Assembly (NCBI RefSeq): GCF_964340395.1
Contig: NC_135553.1
Location: 23,532,949 to 23,596,948, forward strand
Origin: Glandiceps talaboti
Taxonomy: Eukaryota > Hemichordata > Enteropneusta > Spengelidae
DNA length: 64,000 bases
Reading direction: 5' to 3'
Part shown: positions 1 to 12,444 of the stretch, piece after piece
Numbering within the stretch: position 1 is the stretch's first letter
Layout: each line of letters opens with the position of its first letter
The notes under the pieces: model-generated
What the model saw: only the letters and a program-made list of their open reading frames with translations
Database searches by the model: none
What the model was told of the DNA's origin: nothing
Translations under genes and position numbers: made by a program

Positions 1-339
1 CCAACACTCGTCAACAGTTGGATATTGACGGGACACTGAGTGCTGTAATACAAATGAATAGTGTATGTTGTACAAATATGGCCCGATAACTATAAAAGGG
101 TGACAGGTGTCGAAAATTGTTGATAGTTCGACTTATTTGGGCGTATATTAAGTCACGTGATATAGGAAACTATCAAAAGGCTGATATCACCAGAAACGTA
201 ATATATTAATTGATTGAAAAAAGTGGACCATATCACTATTTATTGAGTGACTTGTGGGCCTTGTGTCGAAATGTGACATTTGGGCATTTGGTTTGTAGCA
301 TTGCATTACCAGTCGATCGATGTCAGCTTCGTTATACTA

Positions 340-1210
340 GCCGACCAGGGGCAGTTCCAAACACGGGACTGTAAATGCAAGTTAACGATGCATGGGCTCT
401 CAGTGGTGCAAGAGATCTGATAAAGAAATGAAAAAAAAATGAAATTGCTGATTAAGTATATTGTAAGGGTGTGTAATTCAAGATGACCCCTAAACACTGA
501 CACACAACACAAATAACTTGAACAATTGCTTTCCACAAACAAAATTTCAACTTACCAAATAAGCTCCCAGCAATGATCTTACATAATTAATATTTAAACA
601 CATACCAGTTCCTAATGTTGGCAATGAAGTTCAGAAAAAAAACCTGACATTCTTGATGACTCTGCACTTCACTAGTTTTTTCAACAAAATGTTTCAGAAC
701 ACAGGCAATAGTTATTTCTGAATTGGAAGTTGTCGATAATAATTAACATGCACATGAATTATGTGCATTTGATATCCTGAGCAATCAGACAACTGACATG
801 ATGTGACGGACTGTGACCTCAGGTTTAATCCAATTCAGAAATAACTACTGTACATGTTTTGAAGTACTCTGTTGAAAAAACTGATGAAGTGAACTGCAGT
901 TGTCAAGAATATAGTAGTTTTTCTACGAAATTCATTGCCAACATTTAAGGGACTGATGACTGTTTGAATAATAGTTACGTCCGATCACACAGTTGGGAGC
1001 TTATTTGGTAAGTTGAAATCAGTTTGTGGAAAGCAATGTTTAATTTGTCAAGTTGTTCATGTTGTGTGTGTTTAGTAAGTCATTTTGAATTACACACCTT
1101 TACAATATACTTTGCAATTTCATTATTTATTTTTAATTTTCACCTCTGGTAGATCTCCTGCACACCAAATGCCCATGCACTGAACTATAGCTTTGAATGC
1201 ATATACAGAT
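340..1210. repeat. long imperfect inverted repeat (hairpin element)
   Basis: The left arm (about 340-780) reads as the diverged reverse complement of the right arm (about 800-1210). Matching pairs include TAAGCTCCCA near 563 with TGGGAGCTTA near 995, and GTGTGTAATTCA near 468 with TGAATTACACAC near 1086. Probably a non-autonomous foldback transposon. Confidence 0.7.
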
Positions 1211-2943
1211 GAAGCTGTGATTGTCAATCAAGTTGTGTTGATTGTCAAGTGTGGCAGCGTAACACCTCTTCTTTAGATTTGGTGTCCTTGTGTGAGTTGA
1301 CGTTTTTTCATGAACTTTGGCTTGAGGTTTCATATTTGATTTCATGTACCTTCATCAAAGTACATTGGACTTGCTAATGTATGCAGGTCCACACAGTTCT
1401 AGAAATTCCAGTGTCTAATTACAATGAGATAATTGCAACAGTAGCAACTATGTATGTTATCCAGCAAACATTCAACAAGTCTATCAATAAGCCTTTTTTT
1501 TGTACTGCCATGGATGATGGCGGTAGATCAAAGCTAGCCTTAAAGTTATAGTGTCAATATTTGAATAATTTTCTGCTTGAAAAAACAATCAATTTTTTTT
1601 TAACTATTGTAAATTTACCAGCTATACACATTTTTATTCACACCCTTTGTGATTTATCTAATCCCCATCTGTATTATAATCATTGATTCATTTTGATGAC
1701 TTTTATCTCATTATATAATGTACTGCGGTTGAATTGTCACTACAAAGGCTGTCTAATATGGTTCAAGTATTGGTTTTAATTAATTGTTGCTACATGTAGT
1801 TTGCAGTGGGGGAATACTGTTAAAACATTTGTTTTAAATTAGAAAAACAAGTGTTTTGTTGAAAAACATAATACCATTTACTGTTGCCAAAGTTAAAATT
1901 GATTAATTTTTTTTAAAAATCCAATAATTTCTAACAGCTCCACAAGTTTCAGTAAAAGCTTTATTATCTGTAACTGAAACATTATCTGTATAATTTTGTT
2001 CCACATAATGGCTAACTTTTGGTTGCATTTCCTCAAGTGTATATTGAATTTCCCTGTTACCAATGTATGTGTATAGCTGTACACATTAATTTATATTAAT
2101 TATACAGATAAAGTTTCCAGCTTTTTGCTTGCAAATGATGCAGTTTGTACAGTTTATTGAAAATCTGCAATACATTTGTTGTAAAATGTGAAAGTAATTT
2201 GAAAAATGAAAGTGTCTGGAAATTCCCATAGTCTTCTACTACATATTTGTCTACATCATAACTGAGGCCCATCTCCAAGATGCCAGATTATACAAGCAAA
2301 AGTTTAAGTTAACTAAAATTGAGTATGTTTTATCATTTTGACCCTAGGTATCAAAATTAGATGAATGGCATTTATAGTACTATTCAGAGTATTCAGTAGT
2401 ATTCAGCAAGTATTGAATTGTAGTTGAAAAGCCCACATGTTACAGTCACAAAAATTATATTGTGCTTATTTGCATGAACGTTACAAAAAAAAAATATGTA
2501 TGATATGGTACCATAATGTTTTTTCATGCATGTAATCTTTCACTTGGTGTGATTCCAGAATTGAATACGGGGGAAGTACAATATATATTATAGAGAGTAA
2601 AATCATTTGTGGTCAAATTACAAAGGAGAAATCTTCAGATATTTGTAATTCAGCTTTTTGGAAGGTTATAGGACAGTTGATATAATGTTACGTTAGACGA
2701 CAATATGATATGCTTGATGTAAGAGTTACATAGTTTGGTAGAACTAATGTCAGCTTGGCAGCATACCAACTTCCACATTTGTTTTTACATGTACGCTGTT
2801 CCACTTATTCACTATGCCAACTTCCATGTTCATTTAACAATTGAAAATGAAACTGGTTTTCTTGAGCGAAATATTCTTATTTGATTTTATTGTATTTTTA
2901 TACTGTCAAGTGCTAAGTCAAAGCCATTTATAGTTTAGTTTAG

Positions 2944-2975
<32 letters not shown>

Positions 2976-5367
2976 TATTTTATTTTATTTTATTTTGTAT
3001 TATTTTATTTCATTTTATTTTATTTTTATATAGTACACATATTCCAGGAGGATTATTAAAAATAAACAAAAAGATCCAATATAGCTAAAAATTACAAATA
3101 TAACCAAAGATAAGCTAAATTTCTACAGTCTAACTACTAATAACATCATAAACTATAATAATTACAAATTCTCTAACTTCAACAGAAGTAGATTTTCACA
3201 TCTAAAAACAAAATGATGTGCTATGAAGGGGTAGTCTGTAACTGGGTAATAGTAGAGGGCTATATTTTATTTAAATTTAGAATGATTGCAGAACTACTAG
3301 ATGTGGGAGAGTGTCAGTGTGGTGTATTTGGGGTATTTAGTGGGCCTGTTATTATTACATGTAATTATTGAAAATATCAATTTTGTTTAAAACATAAACT
3401 TTGTGTTTGCATGATTTCATATGCAGGAAATGATTGCACATACGTTTGTCACTGATAAATTTTAGTACAGGGAAGAAACAAAAAAACTGAAGTCCACACA
3501 CAAAAAAACATTGTTTGGCTAGGTACATCATGTAAACAGTTGGACATATTTTTTGTAGCCAAAACAACTGTAGTTACAGACTTCCACATTAATATCACAG
3601 GTTAGTCATTTTAATAGAAAATACGAAAAAAACTATTGTAGTGTAAATGAGGAAATGGGACTTTACCCATTTGATGTCATTTCTGTGTATCTAGATTTAA
3701 TCATGATTATGTGCAAGATAGGGTCAAAGGTCGTAGGAAATTGCATCCTATTTTACAATTTCAAAACCAAGCTTTCACCCAAGATTAAACTTGTGACTAC
3801 ACCACCTACAGATGTACATTGTGCAATGCTTCCAATCAAAGTATGAATAACAAACTACTACAACATATTGATACATTACCAAAATCGGTCTGTGTCATTG
3901 TACAGAATGTAGTAGTGTCAGATCAAAGATGTGCCGGAATAGTGCATACCATTATTGATAACTTCAGTTAAATTTCAAATTTGGTGCCTCTTACCCAAAG
4001 TCTGTTGTCTAATACCATCACCCAGTACATCTAGCCATGATATCGACCAATAGACAGGGTTTACATGTATTTGCAACAATGAATACTGCATGCCCATTCA
4101 GCTGCATTATCAAAGTAAACTGTTATTCAACTTTGCTGCTGAGTAGACAATGATGTGACTACTATTAGCTATGTCAATGCATCAGGGCAAGTTCAGTAAT
4201 GTTGCAGGTCTTCATCGTTCATACTTTGATTGGAAGTTCTGTAAAGATCGGATCACACACAGCCTTATTTGACATCTGACCAAATAAAAAAAATCCTCAT
4301 TTCCTGCCATTCAGATTATCTGACCCTACCTAGTTTTTCCCTTCCAACTTCAGTTGTAAGAAAAAATGCCATGAAAATAACATAAAAATAAGAAAAAAAA
4401 AGGGTTAAAATATTGTTTGAACAATATCAATTCTCATACATTGTCTGAAAACAAAGACAACAAAGAGTTCTGTTAGTTTTATGTTGGCCATGCATTAGAA
4501 GTATGTCATGGAAATATTTTATAGTAAATTTACAAACAAGTTAGAAGATGAACAGATGTAAAAATTTGTTTAATAGTTGAAGTGTGTCAAGAAGCATTTA
4601 AATTTTGGAATGATTAGAGAGACTTTCTCTAGATTGTTAAGTGTGTTTTTCCACAAATTTTGCAGCAGTCAGACATTTTATTTTTTGACTTACTATGATA
4701 ACCTCTAACCTGTAAGTAAGTACTCCTAAATGTTATTTTGCAGCTAGAAATCAATATAATGACTTAATGTTTGTACATTGTTTTGTGTCTTTTGTTGAAG
4801 TGTGACAAATGCACAAATTCAAGTAGTTTGGGAATTTGATATCAGATCTTGTTTCAAATTTGTGCTTACTCATAATGACACTAGTAACCTCTTTATGTAC
4901 ACATACGTAATTACACAAAACATTGGTACCAGCAAAACTAAATGAATTGTATCCTGGCTTATTCAACGCCTGATATTGTGATGGTAACACTGTGACCTCC
5001 CTCAAAATAATGGTATATTCTGTCATATTTGCATATAAGGCAAAGAATATTTTGTGAATTTTTTTTCAGCAAAACACTTTCGGGACATATACCGTAGTCT
5101 CATAGGGATACCCATGTGATTTCTACATAACATTTTTTAAAAATAATCAATTATTTTGAAATAATATTTTTGTATTATGTTAATCCACTATCTAGTAATA
5201 ATGTGATATACATGCTTCTCCTTTTCCTATTACATGTACACACAATGGTGAGATTACACATATTTTGACTTTTCTAACATTTTCCAATTTTTCAAAATTT
5301 AACAGGTTTATGGACACGAGTGATAGTAATTAATACCAGTGTGTACTCTTTGCATTCATTGTAACAG
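1211..5367. other. gene-free AT-rich DNA upstream of the transporter
   Basis: No coding exon recognised on either strand. It contains the TTTAG/TTTTA repeat at about 2935-3030. A non-coding first exon of the transporter may be here or further upstream. Confidence 0.5.
2935..3030. repeat. (TTTAG)n / (TTTTA)n microsatellite
   Basis: Eight or so TTTAG units run directly into TTTTA units. Confidence 0.9.
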
Positions 5368-5672
5368 GTATGGCCACAAGTTTTGCCAGTCAAAGAGAGC
5401 CTTTAATACAGGTTTCACCTGATCCAGAGCGTGGTAGTAACCATTCAAATAACTCCATCTCAGAGTTTGCAGTCATGAAGAATGAAATCAAGGATTATTT
5501 CAGGAAATCCTGTACATTGAAGAGTTGGAGGAGGAAGCTTCCCATTACGTTATGGTTACCCAAGTATAAACCTGGCTATTTACTCAATGATTTTGTGGCT
5601 GGTCTCACCGTTGGACTGACTGTCATTCCGCAAGGCTTAGCATATGCAACTGTAGCTAAACTTCCATTACAG
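5368..5672 (+). CDS. SLC26A11: SLC26A11-like exon 1 (start codon, TM1)
   Basis: ATG at 5370 follows acceptor AG at 5366-5367. Encodes a hydrophilic N terminus, a basic stretch, then the first membrane segment ending [13 protein letters not shown], the SulP signature. Donor gtgaga, phase 0. Confidence 0.88.
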
Positions 5673-8600
5673 GTGAGACTGAGGGAAAGGATGTGTATGC
5701 ACTGCCTTACTGTGCATGTGGTTATGTGTATACATGTATGTATGTGTGTGTATGCACACTTGCAGAGCACTTCATTCAAATTGTCAGAGTACGTAACACA
5801 TTTGCAAAAACTGCATGCATGCAAGAAACTTTAGTCATTCAATCTTACTAACTTAAAGTATAACTTGTGCAGTGTCTTACAATGTTTCTGCATGACTGTA
5901 TCAAACAGAGAGTGAACACTAACCTGCAATGAGCTGTAAGTACAGTGTAAGCTATACATATTGAGTTATTCACAGTATCCTAATCATATACATTGTCTTG
6001 TTTTATTTTCACAGTATGGTCTCTATTCAGCTTTCATGGGTTGTTTTGTGTATTGCTTTCTTGGTACAGCTAAAGACATTACACTGGGTCCCACTGCCAT
6101 CATGTCCTTGATGGTCAGTCAGTTTGGAGGACCTGTGGACAGCCATGGTTATCATGACCCAATGTATGCTATTTTACTTACGTTTATATGTGGATGTATA
6201 CAACTTGGAATGGGACTTGTACATCTAGGTAAGATCATTTATTACATCAGTTTTCTTTGATTGTTATGTATGTATGTTTACATCAATCTAAATTTTGTCT
6301 TCTGTTTAGTGACATATCTTTAATTACACATATTATGTGCCTGCTTTAATGCTGCACTAGCTCAACTGGAAAGTTTTGAAACTTTTGGCTATCATGACTT
6401 ACATGTACTCATAATATTTTACTCCGTCGTCGGAATCGATCAACTGTCCTTTCGTAGATAATTTCAACTGCCTGGTCCTATGCTGACGAGGCGGACCTGG
6501 ATTGAGTTCAATGTCACCAGCTTGAAATAAGAGATTGCGAACATGCGGTGTCATTGTAGCTACACGAAATTCCTTAGTTGCGAAGTATGTGCGTTTGAAA
6601 GTCAAGGTGTTCATTACGTAATTAGTTTGAAAAGTTGCCACGTTTGCAAAGGATATATCCACAACCGTTTCCAAATTCTCGAAAGATATTCTTCCACTTA
6701 CTTCTAGCCAAGAAGATAGCTGATTTTTAGACTGTAGTACTAACCAGGTTCCTGTACACATTATCCATATAACGAAAATACAACAGTAAAGTCGAAAGAA
6801 GACTTCTTCAGTAGGTGACCAGACTGAATACGGCGTGTAGCGGCTCGTCGACACCGACCTCCAACTTGTCGGATGATAAAAACTTCCAATTTGTGCTCTC
6901 CAAATCTCCACACCAACTCCCATCGTGAAATATAGCTTATTTATCTGTCAATAATGTATTTTAACTCGGAACTACTAGTAATGCACACTCCAAAATCGAA
7001 AAAATCTTTGCTTGACTCAGAGCGCCGTCAAAACGCTGCCTACTGTTTGCCGATGGCGCCCGACATGCACTCATTCCCGATAAATACAGTAACTTTCTAA
7101 CTAGAGAGAAATGTTTTTTCTTACTGTCTTGTAAGAATAATACTGTTCAATTTAAACTAGCACTATTTATACATAAGTCTTTTAAATGCCGTCAAGAATT
7201 TGTAGCCACTCTGTAACTCTTTCACTCTCTGTATCTTGTTTTGTATATTTTGTTGTGCGATGGGCTAAGGCTTTAGCATATTTGCAATAAACTTAATGAT
7301 GGATCTATTCAGATAATATTTTACATCCAAAACCAGTAGAGTCTAGTTCATATACAATATGCGTTACAATTACTACGATCATCTCTACTTACTACGTCTT
7401 GTCAAAGACGTTACTCTGACACAGAAATGTGTGCCACCCCAACAGCGTTCACAAAACGTGATGACATTATCACGTTCCCGTGTGATTTTAGTTTAGAAGA
7501 GCCATTATTGAATGTCAATGAACAATTGTCTGAAGGAAGTATAAAACCAATTACAACTGACTGTTCAATTTGTGATAGACTACTACTGACATGAATTTTG
7601 TGTAGCAGTACACATAATATGGTACACCCTGAACAGTATTGAATTATCTATGGATATAAACACATTTGTGTAGCAGTACACATAATATGGTACAATAAAT
7701 CTAATCAAATTAATTATTGGGGACGCACCTAAAAATCAGCACCCAAATGGAATTATAACAATTTCAACTTGTTACTTCACATCTTCTGGATAAAATTGAC
7801 CTCAAATTAACATGTACAATATCTAATTAGTAATATTTTAGCAGTTACTAGTGACTTTGATTGGTTGTATGATCAACAGAGTAATAATACTCTAGTTACA
7901 GCTGGGGCAGTCTTAAAGCTAATATTTAGGTTAGACTTCAAAGTCTAATATTTTATACATCATGTACCACTAATAAATTTTCCTGTCACCACAACAATAA
8001 TACTATTCATTATTTTACATGATAAGACTTGATTACAAACATTGTGCAGGTACTATGACATAATTTATGTACATTTTGTGTTTCAGAATAAAATTGACAG
8101 AATTGTTATTTGTGGGTCAGTTGACTTTTTCAAAAAGGTACAAAAATAGTTTCACAATGTGCAGTGTTTTTACTAAGGGCTGGGAACCCCATTAACAGGA
8201 AGGGGAAAATCTGGTAAAACTGGTATAGTTTCCCGTATATGATACCATAATATTGGCAAGGAACCCAGGTAAAATGACAGGGGAATTCAGGTAGATATTA
8301 CCTACCTATTGCCATTTACAAACACATTGATATGAACCTTGTTCCCTCTAAGCCAATTTGACATGCCACTGACACATATCAGTAACACACCTAAATTCTA
8401 ACGTTCCCCTATCACTTAGTTACCACAAGAAAAACTAGTTTTTAGCATTTTGACTCACAACACAAAATGTTACCTTTCATTAGAGGACACACTGTGTATA
8501 AACCACACACAGTCTTTGTTTGGCTCTAGGCCAAATGAAAAGTATAGTGTTTATTTCCGATAACCCAACTGACCCTAGTTTAAGCCCCCTCGTTTCCCTT

Positions 8601-11600
8601 TTTTTTTGCAAATAAACAAATACATAAAATAGTAACAAATTACTTCTATTTCTGTGTACACCTTCATGCCTTTGCCTCGTCTGTGGTCAATTTTTGGAAA
8701 AATCGTATTCCAGAGAGAAACCAGATAGCGTGCACACATGAAATGTTACTTTTTATCTCACCATGAACACAAATAAATAGTATTGTATTTGAATCTTGCG
8801 TGTTTCATCCAAACTTGATGTCAATCTGTGTTCACAGCCAGATGAAATGTCTTAAATTTTCATATGCCTGCGCACTATTAGTGTCTGTATTATGTTTGAT
8901 GTCATTTGTACCAAAAACCTCATGTGAAATGTAAAAAGCCTCTTGCTGCCCAATTGAAATTCTATATAGCCACTCTGGTTTGGTAGTAATATTTCCTAAT
9001 AAATTTATGATATATATTTTGTCAGCAATTTTCTTGTCTTAGGCCTAAAGGAAATTGTTTGGTTCCAGTTATCTGACCCCACCTACATTTTTGTGCCAAC
9101 CCTAAACTTTTACATATTCAAGAAAAAAAATGAAGTCATGAAAATTGTGAAGTCTTGCAAGAAATAGTGGAAACTGACGTCAACTTTAAAAAGACAATAT
9201 AAAACTGCTCTTCCAATCTGTACTGGGTGTACATCTGATGAGAAGAAACCAATAACGCAGATACCATATGGAAAATTACGGAAAACATAACTACCTGAAC
9301 TAGACACTCACACATGGTAAAAACAAAGTAAACAATTGAATAAAAAATCTACCTACCCCACCTATTCAAAAATTGAGCGTAATCGGAACCACAAAATTTC
9401 TATTTTTGGCCTTATATATAAGCCAGAAGCTGAATGCTGATGCCATTTCCTACAACACCAAATTCAAGGTCACTGAAAGTTATCTTAAACTTACAGACAT
9501 AACAATCAACAAGTCATGGCCATATACTAGTATCATTGATGAAAGGCTAAAGTCTTTCTCTCTCAATAAAGATTTTATTTATCTTTAAACCGATAACTTA
9601 TTTGTGTCAAGGTTTGGATTTGTTTAGTCATTTCAGCGTGACACCTTGCCCTTTTAGGTGAAAACCAACTAGTATGAACAGTAGTCTACTGTATGGTAAT
9701 AGTGTTTTTTAGATAATTCCATAATGTTTCTTTTTTATTTATTACAGGGTTTCTGGTGAATTTCATCTCATATCCAGTAATTTCTGGATTTACTACTGCT
9801 GCCGCTATCACTATTGGGTTTGGTCAAGTGAAACATATACTTGGTTTGAGTTACCATGCCGACGCTTTTATCCAGGATATAGAAGAAATTATCAAAAATA
9901 TCACAGATACAAAGTAAGTCAGATTAAAATATCACAGATACAAAGTAAGTCAGATTAAAATATCACAGATGCAAAGTAAGTCAGATCAAAATATCACAGA
10001 TACAGAGTCAGATTAAAATATCACAGATACAAAGTAAAATATCGCAGATACAAAATAAGTCAGATCAAAATATCACAGATACAAAGTAAGTCATCAAAAT
10101 ATCACAGATACAAAGTAAGTCAAATCAAAATATCACAGATACAAAGTAAAATATCACAGATACAAAGTAAGTCAGATTAAAATATCACAGATACAAAGTA
10201 AGTCATCAAAATATCACAGATACAAAGTCAGTCAGATCAAAATATCACATACAAAGTAAGTCAGATTAAAATATCACAGATGAAAAGTAAGTCAGATTAA
10301 AATATCACAGATACAAAGTAAAATATCACAGATACAAAATAAGTCAGATCAAAATATCACAGATACAAAGTAAGTCAGATCAAAATATCACCATAAGGAT
10401 ATATAAGGATATAATAATAATATCATATGTGCAGTAAGAATATTTTAGACCAAGGATGTAGTACTCAGTAGTAATGTAAAAGTTAGCATAAGGCCCCATC
10501 TACACTATACTGTTTTCAAATGAATACGCAACTATTTTGTCAGTCGGTCGATTTAAAGAGAATCATCTTCTTCATGTTTCTCTGCCTCTCCTTTTCCTCC
10601 TCTCAATCTGCTATTTACTGGATTCGTGGTAACAAGTCCTTTCCCAGCTTCTCTACACAATTCACATGTTCTCATCCCCCCCCCCCCTCCCAACTCTTAA
10701 TAACTCATAACTCATAACTCTTAATAACCATCATTAAAGAAATGCTCTGTTTTTGAACATGCAAGTGCCATCGCCGCTGCCACCATCTTAAATGTAGATG
10801 ATGTCAACAATCCAGACTCTTACTTATTCTTGCCAGAGAGGGCACTGTTCCACAACATATTAAGGGCTGGAGAAAAATAAAAATTTGGTTTTGATTTCAG
10901 AACTGAAAATTTGGGTCGGTCGAGTAATGGGATACAGAAAAAAAAATAGTGTCACCCTGAACAAGATTTCATCATGAACTCCAATTAAATTCATGTTTAT
11001 AGTCTCAAGCTTAGCTAGTGAATAGTCTACAAGTGAAGTAAAGGATCTATGTTCATGGCCACTGTGAATCAGTGTGAGTTTATGTAGTTATAAGTGTAAC
11101 ATTTCTCTTTTTTACAGTCTCTGGGATTTATTGATGGCGGCTTGCTGTTTCTTATTTCTTATTCTTCTAAAGGTATGAATCAAAATATTAGTTTTAAAAC
11201 ACACAGACTTCAGCTATTTTTAGTAATAATTACTATATCTGTATGATTTCCTATGAAACTCACGTCCACACTTTGACATCAATATGTGATAATTTTTATT
11301 TTGTTCCTGTTTATTAAAAGTGGGATTCATTAATTTTCATACTTCTGTACAAATTTTAAAAAGATGAAATATGGCTGATGAGATTTTACAAGCAATTTGC
11401 TTATGTTTTTTTAAAAAAATGCTTTTGGTAGCTGTAAAAATACTGTGAAATAATATGTGGCTATAATCTTCTCCAGCTGATACCATTGTGACAGAAGTTA
11501 TAACTTTATGTTTATTGATATTGTATACATAATGTATTCAAGTAGTAATCCTGTACCACTGTTACAGACTACATTCACCATTCTACTTTTTTTATGCATT

Positions 11601-12407
11601 GAAATCATTCAAATGTATTACATTTGTCGATGGATAATACATTGCAGCTACTTGACAGGCACGTTTCCATTCTATAATTTTTACATATTTGCAGTGTTTA
11701 TGTAAAAATGGAGATATGAAAATAGACATATATACATTGTAAAACCTTAGGAATACTAGTATTCATATAGAAATTTGAATCATGTAGATTATTTGAAGAT
11801 GATTGTTGAAATTATTATATCAGTTTATTTATGATCAAATAAATTCTAGTTTCATACTACTTTTGTTCAAACTGGAGCTTTCATGCAAATAGTTCTTTTT
11901 AATTTTTTAAATTTTTGATAGTTTATAGCAGATCTGACCTTACTTTTCGTAGTTAAAATTTAGGTTTCAATTGGTCAGATTTATGACAACACTGACACTT
12001 TTAAAACAATTTCTTTGGAAATATTAATAAAACAAGGCTGAAAACCTGTACAAGAGTAGTGATAAATACATTTGTGTTAGGAGTGTTGTCATGTTTGAAA
12101 ATATTTAAAAGATTCACAGTTCCTACCTTTTGATGAAATCGATCAGCTGATTTCAGACATTGATCTTTTTAATAGAAGCCATGTATTTACATTAACATAC
12201 ATGAGATGTGCTGTTTATGCATAGCTACATGTCATTTTGCTGTTATTTTATGTTGTAACTGTATTGATTTTTCCCAGTGGTTTATACATGTAGTGTCTGT
12301 GTCTGTATGTCTGTCTATGTCTGTGTCTGTGTCTGTCTCTGTCTCTGTGTTTGTCGGTGTATGTGTCTGTATGCATGTGTGTCTGTCTATGTCTGTCTGT
12401 GTCTGTC

Positions 12408-12444
<37 letters not shown>

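Noticed and set aside
7200-7300. Possible 3' end of another retroelement (CAATAAACTTAATGATGG)
   Set aside because: Too short and without any coding or repeat context to support it.
9373-9588. Plus-strand ORF of 71 codons inside intron 2
   Set aside because: No similarity recognised, no splice sites of matching phase, and AT-rich composition like the surrounding intron.
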